Source: Candidatus Amesbacteria bacterium GW2011_GWC2_45_19 (GTDB lineage Bacteria; Patescibacteriota; Microgenomatia; CAZETR01; Amesbacteraceae). From it: DNA of 51,957 bases. Positions 37,482 through 44,814 of the stretch are shown one piece after another; the stretch's first letter is position 1, and every line of letters starts with the position of its first letter. The notes under the pieces were generated by a model. The model was not told the DNA's origin, searched no databases, and saw only the letters and a list, made by a program, of their open reading frames with translations. The DNA is taken from assembly GCA_001001555.1 (NCBI GenBank), contig LCKS01000003.1, positions 1 to 51,957 of the forward strand, given 5' to 3'. Position numbers and translations under genes: made by a program.

Positions 37482-39043
37482 TGAAATACTTTATTTATGC
37501 TCGCAAGAGCACAGAAGAAGATGACCGTCAGGTCTTATCCATTGAAGCTCAACTTGTTGAGCTCAAAGAATTTGCCGCCAAAGAAAAACTTGAAATTGTC
37601 GCATCGCTTTGCGAGGCAAAAACTGCCAAAGAACCTGGACGAATAAAATTCGCAGAAATGTTGTCAATGATTGAAAAAGGCAAGGCAGACGGAATAATTT
37701 CGTGGCACCCCGACAGATTAGCAAGGAATAGCGTAGATGGCGGAAAGATAATCTATTTTGTAGATTGCGGCTTGATTAAGTCCCTCAAATTTCCCACTTT
37801 TTGGTTTGAGCCAACGCCGCAAGGACTTTTTATGCTCAACATCGCTTTTGGCCAATCAAAATATTTTGTAGATAATTTGCGAGAGAATGTAAAAAGGGGT
37901 TTGAGGCAGAAAATCAGAAATGGCGTTTGGCCCGGCTGGGCGCCAGTAGGTTATCTCAACAATCCTAAAACTCGCTTAATTGATATTGACCGAGAAAAAT
38001 CGGGTAAGGTAAGAAAACTTTTCGAGCTTTATTCCACCGGCGGATATACTCTAAAATCTCTCGCAAATTGGTGCAAAGAAAAAGGGTTGCGTGGAAATCT
38101 TGGAAAGGAAATCGCGATCGGCAACATTCAAAAGATTCTACAAAATATTTTCTACATTGGTTTGATGAAATATCGTAGGGAAATTTTTGAGGGACAACAC
38201 GAACCGTTAATTTTAAAGAAACTTTTTGATAAATGCCAAGAAGTGATGAGTAAACGCGGCAAAGTGCAAGAAGTGAGAAAACACCACTTCGCTTTTCTTG
38301 GCTTACTCAAATGTCCTTCCTGCGGTTGTTCAATCACTGGAGAGAGGCAGAAAGGGCATAACTATTATCGTTGCACCAAAAAGAAAGGGCCATGCCAAGA
38401 AAAGCACTATTTGAGAGAAGAAGCACTAACAGAGCAAATTAAAACATTCCTTCAAAAAGTTTCTTTGTCGAGCCAAGACACCGAGAAAGTTTTGGCGGCG
38501 TTAGACGCAGAACAGGAAAAAGCGAGAGAGGACGCGCAAAACGAGGTGGTAAATCTCAAAGAGGAATTAGCGAGTGTAGAAACGAAGTTAGCAAGGCTCC
38601 TCGATATTTATTTGGCAGACGCTTTATCCACAGAAGAATACGCCGCCAAAAAACAAAGTTTACTTTCACAAAAAGTGTCGTTGAGTGAAAAAATAACCGA
38701 CTTTGAGACAAAAGGTCTGTCTTGGCTCGAACCGGCTCGTGGGTTCGTAAAATCCTTAAATCAAGCCGCTAATCTCATTCAAACAGATACTCTTTCCGAA
38801 TTGCCAACATTTCTTAAAAACATCGGCTCGAACCATATTTTACGAAATCGCCAACTGATTTTTTCGCCCAAAATTCCTTACAATTTGGTCGCCGAGCAAA
38901 GCGAGGCGAACCGAAACCGCTTGCAAATTCCTTACTGGTGCCGGGAGCGAGACTCGAACTCGCACAGTCCAATGGACTGCGGGCTCTTAAGGCCCGTGTG
39001 TCTGCCATTCCACCACCCCGGCTGGTGCAATTGTTTGAACTAG
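37482..39043 (+). CDS. large serine recombinase
   Basis: 519 residues from ATG 37482. N-terminal resolvase domain with catalytic Ser10 (YARKSTEEDDRQVLSIEAQ) and DRLARN; a recombinase domain (GVWPGWAPVGYLNNPKTRLI); a zinc ribbon (CPSCGCSITG...CTKKKGPC); and a long coiled coil before the C-terminus (IPYNLVAEQSEANRN). Such enzymes integrate or excise mobile elements. The first part of the ORF before 37482 is in repeat B and not coding. The last 30 codons run antisense through tRNA-Leu(TAA), so the recombinase tail is defined by its integration site. The element 37348-38941 has 98-bp terminal inverted repeats. Confidence 0.9.
38844..38941. repeat. inverted repeat B', right arm (98 bp)
   Basis: Perfect partner of 37348-37445. 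It encodes the recombinase C-terminus and ends inside the tRNA-Leu(TAA) acceptor. Confidence 0.9.
38936..39022 (-). tRNA. tRNA-Leu(TAA)
   Basis: Acceptor GCCGGGG/TCCCGGC, anticodon stem CGGGC/GCCCG with loop CTTAAGA, long variable arm, T-stem GCGAG/CTCGC, discriminator A, CCA encoded. Antisense to the recombinase 3' end. Confidence 0.93.
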
Positions 39044-39210
39044 CTCGGACCTATTTTACCAGTAATTTTTAGAAATTATTTTTACCGGGACAAAAAAGGG
39101 GTCAAAAGTGTATTTTCGTGAAGTCGATTAATTCTACTTAGTGTTCCAAATTGGAATTTATCCTATATTTGTAGTAGAATATAAAATGTCGTAAGAAGTA
39201 CTAGTATTGT

Positions 39211-39954
39211 ATGTCCAATTTTTCTGAAATTGCTGAGGTTGATCCAACTGCTGATTATGGATATGCTTACGGACCGAGAGAATTAGAAATACTATCAGTA
39301 GAAAATACCGTTGCTAAGCTGAGAGAGAAAGTTGCTCCTTTTCGATTTAGACTTGCTGCAAGAGATATTTCAAGGGAATTAGGACTGCAAGGTGGAGAAA
39401 GAATTTTGGAGTTAGGAAGCGGCCTTGGGCTTCTTGGCAAAGCGATGAAAGAAGAGGTTCATGGAGATCTAGAATACTATGGTGTAGAGCTTGCTTTTAA
39501 ACCTGCGACGAAAAGTAAAGAAAACTTAATTTTACCCATACAGGCCGATGTTGTAAAGCTACCGTTCGTGAACGAATCTTTCGATGCTGTAGTTTCAACT
39601 GACGTCCTGGAACATATTGCCAACGCCGATGGAGCAGTTGAAGAAATAAAAAGGGTTCTTAAGCCGGACGGTAAAGCATTTATTGTAATCGCCGATCCCT
39701 CCGAAGCGAGATTTCAAAATGTCACGGGGCATATAGCCAGGTCCAATAAAGGCCCCGATATATTTTTTTGGGAAGATTTGTTTAAAGCACATGGATTTCT
39801 AGTTTTAGAAAAAGAATCAAAAAAATACAGTGCACGAGACTGGAGAAGAATTTTTAATCTCCCTTTCTTAGTCAAACTGAAAAATAAACCAGGATTTGCT
39901 TGTGCTTTTAACCCCGTAAATCGTCCGGGAACATACATTCTCAAGAAAACTTAG
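39211..39954 (+). CDS. class I SAM-dependent methyltransferase
   Basis: 247 residues. Motif I ILELGSGLGLLGKAM; FDAVVSTDVLEHIANADGAV and EEIKRVLKPDGKAFIVIADP complete the type 11 methyltransferase core. The C-terminal 50 residues (YSARDWRRIFNLPFLVKLKN) lack a clear fold assignment. No transmembrane segment. It stands alone between tRNA-Leu(TAA) and tRNA-Val(TAC). The 168 bases upstream contain an AT-rich promoter-like stretch and a TTCCAAATTGGAA palindrome. Substrate unknown. Confidence 0.82.
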   Translation: MSNFSEIAEVDPTADYGYAYGPRELEILSVENTVAKLREKVAPFRFRLAARDISRELGLQGGERILELGSGLGLLGKAMKEEVHGDLEYYGVELAFKPATKSKENLILPIQADVVKLPFVNESFDAVVSTDVLEHIANADGAVEEIKRVLKPDGKAFIVIADPSEARFQNVTGHIARSNKGPDIFFWEDLFKAHGFLVLEKESKKYSARDWRRIFNLPFLVKLKNKPGFACAFNPVNRPGTYILKKT

Positions 39955-39979
39955 TCTACTGGCTTGTTCGAAATTTTTG

Positions 39980-40053
39980 TGGACGCTGAGGGACTCGAAC
40001 CCCCGGCCCCCGCTGTGTAAAAGCGATGCTCTGGCCAGCTGAGCTAAGCGTCC
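39980..40053 (-). tRNA. tRNA-Val(TAC)
   Basis: Acceptor GGACGCT/AGCGTCC, D-loop with GG, anticodon loop TTTACAC (TAC), T-loop TTCGAGT, discriminator A, CCA not encoded. Its T8-A9-G10 is the stop codon of the GIY-YIG gene. Confidence 0.93.
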
Positions 40054-40298
40054 AATACATTAATTATAGCTTGTTTAATCTTCTTTCCAAAACCCATTTT
40101 ATAAAAACTTTCTCTTTTTCGAGCATCTGCTTCGCAAAGATAATCTTCATGATAAATAAGTTTAAACGGCCCATTTGATTTAGTCCAAGTATTGGAACCA
40201 CTATTGTGTTCATCCAACCTGATTCTTGGATCTTTCGAAGTGAACCCAACGTAAACTTTATTATTGTTTACACTTCTTAAAAAATATACGTGATACAT
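40044..40298 (-). CDS. GIY-YIG endonuclease
   Basis: 84 residues: YHVYFLRSVNNNKVYVGFTS (GIY-YIG-type start, here HVYFL...VYVGF), the catalytic Arg in RIRLDEHNSG, and the Glu in KRESFYKMGFGKKIKQAI. Single-domain YhbQ/UvrC-like nucleases of this type occur as free-standing mobile genes. It ends 10 bases into tRNA-Val(TAC), using tRNA positions 8-10 as stop. A 13-bp copy of the tRNA 5' end lies just upstream of its start region, indicating insertion at the tRNA. Confidence 0.88.
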   Translation of the reverse strand: MYHVYFLRSVNNNKVYVGFTSKDPRIRLDEHNSGSNTWTKSNGPFKLIYHEDYLCEADARKRESFYKMGFGKKIKQAIINVLDA

Positions 40299-40338
40299 AA
40301 GCCAGCTGCCAGCCAGAGGCTGGTCGTCCTCTGGACGA

Positions 40339-40351
40339 AGCTAAGCGTCCA
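40339..40351 (-). repeat. 13-bp duplicate of tRNA-Val 5' end
   Basis: Minus-strand TGGACGCTTAGCT, identical to 40042-40054 at the intact tRNA-Val. Bounds the GIY-YIG insertion of about 297 bp. Confidence 0.75.
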
Positions 40352-40354
40352 GTG

Positions 40355-40438
40355 TGCCGAGAAGAGGACTCGAACCTCCACGCCATTTCTGGCACATGTC
40401 CCTCAAACATGCCTGTCTACCAGTTCCAGCATCCCGGC
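40355..40438 (-). tRNA. tRNA-Leu(GAG)
   Basis: Acceptor GCCGGGA/TCTCGGC, anticodon stem CATGT/ACATG with loop TTGAGGG, long variable arm, T-loop TTCGAGT, discriminator A, no encoded CCA. Confidence 0.92.
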
Positions 40439-41059
40439 TCGTCTTCTGATTATACCTAACGCACGCTTAATTTTGAACCTTTTGCGCTTAAGGTAGATAT
40501 TGTTGTTGCCCTGATATATTTTACTGACCAGGGAAATAGAACTTTTTTTTGCGTACATAAGATGGTATGTCGATTTTCCTGAATATTTAATAGCTCCATG
40601 AATATTGTACAAAGACTCTACCTTTTCTTTGATCCATTCTAAGTGCCTTTTACTTGCGGATAAAAAACCCGTGTAAAACATAAAACTTGATTTCCACCGT
40701 TTGTCCCAATATGAATATGTGTATCCATCCCCATCTAGATGGCCTCTTAAAAAATGGGAGAAATACTTGTCTGGAATAATTAATTCTTGGAGTGACTTAG
40801 TTTTATTCGGGTGTAATCCAACTGATATAAGAAATTTGTAAAGTTTGACGTTGCTAAATTGAACAAAATAGTACTTTTTGATTCCAGTGTAGGAACTTGC
40901 CCTTTTATTAATTTTGCTATTTATCTTTATGGAATGTAGAAAATTTTGGATTTGATCTAAATCCTTAGATACGAGTGATAGGTGCCTGCCATCTTTAGAT
41001 AAATTTCCATCTGTGGTAATTAAACCTACTGCGTAGGCAAGATTTTTAGACCAATGCAT
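40403..41059 (-). CDS. LAGLIDADG homing endonuclease
   Basis: 218 residues with both LAGLIDADG-type motifs: AYAVGLITTDGNLS near the N-terminus and FLRGHLDGDGYTYS in the middle, each with the metal-binding Asp. A monomeric two-motif enzyme is expected to cut a long asymmetric site. The 3' end extends 36 bases into tRNA-Leu(GAG), so the last 12 residues are tRNA sequence. It stands between tRNA-Leu(CAG) and tRNA-Leu(GAG) with no intron. An extended -10 lies 6 bases before the ATG. Confidence 0.88.
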   Translation of the reverse strand: MHWSKNLAYAVGLITTDGNLSKDGRHLSLVSKDLDQIQNFLHSIKINSKINKRASSYTGIKKYYFVQFSNVKLYKFLISVGLHPNKTKSLQELIIPDKYFSHFLRGHLDGDGYTYSYWDKRWKSSFMFYTGFLSASKRHLEWIKEKVESLYNIHGAIKYSGKSTYHLMYAKKSSISLVSKIYQGNNNIYLKRKRFKIKRALGIIRRRAGMLELVDRHV

Positions 41060-41065
41060 ACTATA

Positions 41066-41071
41066 ATTATC
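41066..41071 (-). promoter_or_regulatory. extended -10 promoter, leaderless
   Basis: TGAGATAAT, 6 bases before ATG 41059. Confidence 0.45.
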
Positions 41072-41110
41072 TCAAGTGTATACCGTATACTTTTGGAAGC
41101 AAAATACGTG

Positions 41111-41194
41111 TGCCCAAAGGGAGACTCGGACTCCCACAGCCTTGCGGCCACATGCTCCTGAAGCATGCGCGTCTGCCAATTCCGCCATCTGGGC
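41111..41194 (-). tRNA. tRNA-Leu(CAG)
   Basis: Acceptor GCCCAGA/TTTGGGC, anticodon stem CATGC/GCATG with loop TTCAGGA, long variable arm, T-loop TCCGAGT, discriminator A, no encoded CCA. Confidence 0.92.
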
Positions 41195-41222
41195 ACTAAG
41201 GTATTATATAATAGTCTCACTG

Positions 41223-41295
41223 GCCGAGGTAGCCAAGATGGTCAAGGCACCTGTCTGAAGAACAGGCTATGTCAGTTCGAGTCTGACCCTCGGCA
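41223..41295 (+). tRNA. tRNA-Phe(GAA)
   Basis: Acceptor GCCGAGG/CCTCGGC, anticodon stem CCTGT/ACAGG with loop CTGAAGA, T-loop TTCGAGT, discriminator A. CCA not encoded (ACCC follows). Confidence 0.9.
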
Positions 41296-41300
41296 CCCAA

Positions 41301-41371
41301 GCGGCTATGGTTCATCGGTAGAATATCTCCTTGCCAAGGAGAAGAGACGGGTTCAATTCCCGTTAGCCGCT
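41301..41371 (+). tRNA. tRNA-Gly(GCC)
   Basis: Acceptor GCGGCTA/TAGCCGC, D-loop with GG, anticodon stem TCTCC/GGAGA with loop TTGCCAA, T-loop TTCAATT, discriminator T. Five bases after tRNA-Phe, likely one transcript. Confidence 0.92.
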
Positions 41372-41409
41372 CACGAGAGGTAATGCGGTTTGACTGTTCT
41401 GGTTAAGTT

Positions 41410-42750
41410 CTATTCGTAGAACCAATCCCAGCCCGGGTTTTCTACTTCTATAATCTTGCTTTTGAGCATTTTGTAAACTCCGGCTTCTTTGATTGTTTGC
41501 CAGGTCCCTTCGTAAAAGTGCATCTCTGCTTCCCCGTCCACCCAATTTTTAGTCGAGAATTTCACAAAAGCCGTATCTTTGCTATTTTCGTATCTTTCGG
41601 ATTTAATAACGTCAACGTCCAGAATATCGGTAAACCGGTTTGTCCATTCTTCATAATTTGTCTTTTGGAGATACTCCTTGCTTAGTAAATTAAATCCATC
41701 CCGCATTCTTCTGGCTTTGAGATAAGTATAAAAGGCTTTTACCGCCTCGGCTGGAGAAACTGAAGGATCAACTTCTATTTTTGTAATATTCTGGTCTGTA
41801 AAACCCGGAGCCATGGTTTTGGCTTGATCGGCGGCGATAAACATCGACAGTCCGGCCAGACCCATCGTGTTGATACCCACGACGTTTCCGCACTGGTCCG
41901 CCAACGGGCCTCCACTCATTCCCGGAACCAGACTAAGATTTGTTTGGAGATAAACAACGGGGTTCTTATTGGATTTTCGAAAATCAATAAAATTACCTCT
42001 GACAACAGTCGCTTTTCCCACCAAATCTGTTCCCAGCGCATAGCCTGTCGATATTAACGGCTCATCTCCGCGGAGCATTACTTTGTCCGGAAGTGGTAAC
42101 ACTTTCTCCGGAAACTTCTTGTCAGTAAAAAGAACTGCCAAATCAACATCTTTATTTCCTAATATTTTATTTGGGGTGACAAAGCTACCGTCGGGAAAAA
42201 TAATCTTGGGGCTGGGTTCATCGGCAATAACATGGAAGTTGGTAATCACTTGATTGGGGGCAATGAAAAATCCCGTACCCTCTGAAAAACCGCCAACTAC
42301 ACGAACGACCGAACCAATCATTTTATCCCTTACCCCGAATGAACAAAGGAACTTGCCGACGTAACCATATTGATTAGTCAAATAATCGGCAATCACAAAA
42401 AGCGAAGCGGCTAGGTAAATGAAAATTCCGAGAATAAAAATTGACTTCAGAAAGTTTTTCAGGCTCTTGAAGGGGAAAATAAGCGTTTCAAAAATTAGTC
42501 CTATGAAGGCAAAAATAAATTTGATTAAAAACTTGACGAAATAGTAGGCAGTGTAGGTAACAAGTTTAATCGGGAAAAGATACAAAGGAAAAAGCAGGCG
42601 CTTAAAATAAGCGCCCAGCCCTTTAAGAAGGGAGCCCGCTCTCTCCTTAATATTTTTTATGGTGAGCTTGTCGAACCCATTCGCCAACCTACTTGTCCAT
42701 CGTAGCTTTAGCGAAGTTGGATCAAATTGTCTTTCAAGTATATTTATCAT
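41410..42750 (-). CDS. membrane-bound trypsin-like serine protease (S1C/HtrA-like)
   Basis: 446 residues. The N-terminal 130 residues hold hydrophobic helices (LLFPLYLFPIKLVTYTAYYF, SIFILGIFIYLAASLFVIAD). The protease domain has His near 170 (NQVITNFHVIADEPS), Asp near 200 (GNKDVDLAVLFTD) and Ser near 275 (LSLVPGMSGGPLADQCGNVV), a complete triad. No PDZ domain; the C-terminal part is an NTF2-like or similar alpha-beta domain. Its first ten codons are part of a 31-bp direct repeat whose second copy lies at 44782. The start overlaps the RhuM stop (ATGA). Confidence 0.88.
   Translation of the reverse strand: MINILERQFDPTSLKLRWTSRLANGFDKLTIKNIKERAGSLLKGLGAYFKRLLFPLYLFPIKLVTYTAYYFVKFLIKFIFAFIGLIFETLIFPFKSLKNFLKSIFILGIFIYLAASLFVIADYLTNQYGYVGKFLCSFGVRDKMIGSVVRVVGGFSEGTGFFIAPNQVITNFHVIADEPSPKIIFPDGSFVTPNKILGNKDVDLAVLFTDKKFPEKVLPLPDKVMLRGDEPLISTGYALGTDLVGKATVVRGNFIDFRKSNKNPVVYLQTNLSLVPGMSGGPLADQCGNVVGINTMGLAGLSMFIAADQAKTMAPGFTDQNITKIEVDPSVSPAEAVKAFYTYLKARRMRDGFNLLSKEYLQKTNYEEWTNRFTDILDVDVIKSERYENSKDTAFVKFSTKNWVDGEAEMHFYEGTWQTIKEAGVYKMLKSKIIEVENPGWDWFYE
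42720..42750. repeat. 31-bp direct repeat, copy 1
   Basis: gatcaaattgtctttcaagt and onward to tatttatcat; identical to 44782-44812. Covers the protease start and first ten codons. Confidence 0.95.
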
Positions 42751-43757
42751 GCTTTTTTTGTCCTCATTTTTCTCGCCCTTAACAATTTTTTGATTTCTCT
42801 ATCAAAGTCGGATATGTAATTTTTATCTTGTTCCGCACGATATTTTTTATATTCTCCCAACGCTTTATCTCCAGCTTGCCTAGCGCTGACTTTGCCAGCC
42901 GAGTGCAATAATTTCTTTTCAGAAATAGTCAAAAATTCATCAAGCTTCCTAATCCAATCTTGCATTTTCATCAAACGGCCGCTGGCGGCTTGCAATTCTG
43001 CAAAATCAATATAAAGAGAAACAATCAGATTTAACTGATTTATTTCTGATTCGGTCAAATAGTTTTTTGCGATGACAATATCGTTTACTGTGATGTAGTC
43101 GCTTTTGAAACTAGTAAGCCCCATCAATGGCTTTTTGCTGTTGGCACGTAGAGTGATTATTTCAGCCGCGGTACATCCATGAACGGCGTAATGCATTTTA
43201 TTTTGCACCGTGGCAAAAAACTTTTGCGTCAGCTCTGTATCAACCTTGTAATCAATACTCGTCGCGTAAATATCAGTCACTTTCTGATAAAACATGCGTT
43301 CGCTGCTGCGAATGTCCCGCACGCGCTGGAGAAGTTCCTGGAAATACCGCGCTCTGCCGCCGGCCTGCTTGAGTCGCTCATCATCGAGAGTAAAACCCTT
43401 TATAAGGTACTCTCTTAATCTTTCGGTTGCCCATTTGCGGAATTGCGTTCCTTGGGCAGAATGTACGCGGTAACCCACAGCGAGAATCGCCTCGAGATTG
43501 TAGTGTTTTGTATTATAGTTTTTCCCATCATCCGCAGTTATCCGGAAATTCCGGATAACTGAATTTTTGTCCAGTTCTCCTTCTTTAATTATGTTAACGA
43601 TATGTTCATTTATAGTCCTCACGTCTACACTAAAAAGTTCGGCAATCATTTTTTGCGAGAGCCATACATTTTCATCTTCAATTCTGACGCGAATTTTTTG
43701 CCTATCGCCAAGAGTTTGATATATGACAATTTGCGGTTTTGTAGTTTCTTTTTTCAT
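42747..43757 (-). CDS. RhuM-family protein
   Basis: 336 residues. VRIEDENVWLSQKMIAELFSVDVRTINEHI is the N-terminal HTH-like RhuM block. NYNTKHYNLEAILAVGYRVHS and GTQFRKWATERLREYLIKGF are the family's most conserved stretches. RhuM proteins are widespread on mobile elements and in defence or toxin contexts; the biochemical role is not established. The region C-terminal of residue 140 resembles a Fic/DOC-like alpha-helical domain but lacks a clear HPFxxGN. It lies inside the 2-kb insertion and ends on the protease start codon. Confidence 0.85.
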   Translation of the reverse strand: MKKETTKPQIVIYQTLGDRQKIRVRIEDENVWLSQKMIAELFSVDVRTINEHIVNIIKEGELDKNSVIRNFRITADDGKNYNTKHYNLEAILAVGYRVHSAQGTQFRKWATERLREYLIKGFTLDDERLKQAGGRARYFQELLQRVRDIRSSERMFYQKVTDIYATSIDYKVDTELTQKFFATVQNKMHYAVHGCTAAEIITLRANSKKPLMGLTSFKSDYITVNDIVIAKNYLTESEINQLNLIVSLYIDFAELQAASGRLMKMQDWIRKLDEFLTISEKKLLHSAGKVSARQAGDKALGEYKKYRAEQDKNYISDFDREIKKLLRARKMRTKKA

Positions 43758-43769
43758 AGTTCTATATTC

Positions 43770-43919
43770 TCATATATTTTCTATCTTGTTTGGTTTTGAA
43801 TTTTGGTTGCTAACATCTATCACTTTTATACCAAAGTGTTCAAACATCTCTGTCAGTATATCTCTTTTCCCCGGTTTGAATTTTACCGTTTCAATCCGTA
43901 CCTTTTTCACTTTAGCCAT
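43770..43919 (-). CDS. 49-residue basic protein before rhuM
   Basis: MAKVKKVRIETVKFKPGKRD then ILTEMFEHFGIKVIDVSNQN. Compact, positively charged, no membrane span. It lies 12 bases upstream of the RhuM start and is probably co-transcribed. It could be an antitoxin or DNA-binding partner; no family recognised. Confidence 0.5.
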   Translation of the reverse strand: MAKVKKVRIETVKFKPGKRDILTEMFEHFGIKVIDVSNQNSKPNKIENI

Positions 43920-43950
43920 ACACTAAACATATACCGAACACTACCCGAAG

Positions 43951-44028
43951 TCAATAGTTATATCCATATCTCTTGTTTCTCTCTTCGATTTTGGGAATTC
44001 TTTCTTCTAAGTTAGAAAAATCGGCCAT
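43951..44028 (-). pseudogene. remnant of EERN-type small coiled-coil gene
   Basis: 25 codons, MADFSNLEERIPKIEERNKR then YGYNY and stop. The start resembles short CPR proteins that continue ERNxRVExDKAWETS; here the frame is lost after NKR. Probably a truncated copy. Confidence 0.4.
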
Positions 44029-44063
44029 ATGCTCATATTACCATCAATTTGGGCAGTAGCTTT

Positions 44064-44261
44064 TTAAAAAAGTAAAATTAAAGTTAATAATGTCAAAATT
44101 ATAGTAAGAAAAACCAACCATCTTGAATAGAAAGTGGTGCTCTTTTCCAATTTATCAATAGAATATTTCAATCTACTCATCATTTCAACCAATGCCCCTT
44201 GTCCTCGAAGACCCATATCAGCTTGGTTAGCCAACTCTTGATCGCTAAATTTCTTCATCAT
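44064..44261 (-). CDS. small membrane protein
   Basis: 65 residues: amphipathic N-terminus (FSDQELANQADMGLRGQGAL) and one C-terminal transmembrane helix (WLVFLTIILTLLTLILLF). Tail-anchored topology. Overlaps the GGCT gene by 4 bases. Function unknown. Confidence 0.6.
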   Translation of the reverse strand: MMKKFSDQELANQADMGLRGQGALVEMMSRLKYSIDKLEKSTTFYSRWLVFLTIILTLLTLILLF

Positions 44262-44701
44262 CGGTCTTTCTTAGCCCGAAAAGATTTAAGGTTCTTTTGG
44301 TAAGAATTAGAAAGTCCAATCATTTCTGCGGCTTCTATAATTATATTCAAATAACACACAGTAGGTAAAAGATTATTGTTAATTCTATTAGAGTCAGCTA
44401 GGTATGTAACCACTTCTGTAACTTTCCCATCTATCAATGTATTAATTGGCTTACTGCGGTGATAACCTTTCTCGAAACAGTCCAATAATTCAAACTTGTC
44501 TTCTGTCAGTTCAAAAACAACCCCTTCAACTATTGAATTTTTAGCAATTTCAATATTTGCTTTTCCACTTCCATCTACGCTTTTCTTGTTAAATTTTAGA
44601 GCAAATCCGTTAAGAGTAGCTTTCCCGATAATTTTAAAATTACCAACTCTACATTTAGTCTGACAAATATCCATATTTGAACCGTATGCAAAATAGTACA
44701 T
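44258..44701 (-). CDS. gamma-glutamylcyclotransferase-like protein (AIG2/GGCT fold)
   Basis: 147 residues. YYFAYGSNMDICQTKCRVGN is the GGCT substrate-binding loop (YGSNM), followed by VEGVVFELTEDKFELLDCFE with the candidate catalytic Glu. The family forms 5-oxoproline from gamma-glutamyl amines or peptides. Coupled with the tail-anchored membrane protein downstream, inside the insertion bounded by 31-bp repeats. Substrate unknown. Confidence 0.82.
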   Translation of the reverse strand: MYYFAYGSNMDICQTKCRVGNFKIIGKATLNGFALKFNKKSVDGSGKANIEIAKNSIVEGVVFELTEDKFELLDCFEKGYHRSKPINTLIDGKVTEVVTYLADSNRINNNLLPTVCYLNIIIEAAEMIGLSNSYQKNLKSFRAKKDR

Positions 44702-44757
44702 ATGAAATCTATAAATCTTTTCGGGCAGTTTTAATTAACTCCAGTGTTGACGCCTGC

Positions 44758-44781
44758 CCGCCCCTGCCTTGCCGGCAGGCA
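44758..44781. repeat. variant of the CCTGCC/GGCAGG palindrome
   Basis: ccgcccctgccttgccggca followed by ggca; an imperfect copy of the palindrome in the 43-bp repeats at 31.8 and 32.3 kb. Directly adjoins the 31-bp repeat copy 2. Confidence 0.6.
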
Positions 44782-44812
44782 GATCAAATTGTCTTTCAAG
44801 TATATTTATCAT
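44782..44812. repeat. 31-bp direct repeat, copy 2
   Basis: Identical to 42720-42750. On the minus strand it reads as ATG plus nine protease codons (INILERQFD), placed 2 bases after the stop of the next gene. Confidence 0.95.
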
Positions 44813-44814
44813 TC

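Noticed and set aside
36558-37484. 308-codon plus-strand ORF across the cargo gene and inverted repeats
   Set aside because: It is antisense to the membrane-anchored cargo gene and reads through repeats A' and B; composition and content are not protein-like.
41026-41220. ORF covering tRNA-Leu(CAG)
   Set aside because: It is a translation of the tRNA and its flank.
42747-43757. RhuM gene as a Fic/DOC toxin
   Set aside because: No HPFxxGN-type motif is visible; the RhuM signature is sufficient for the call.
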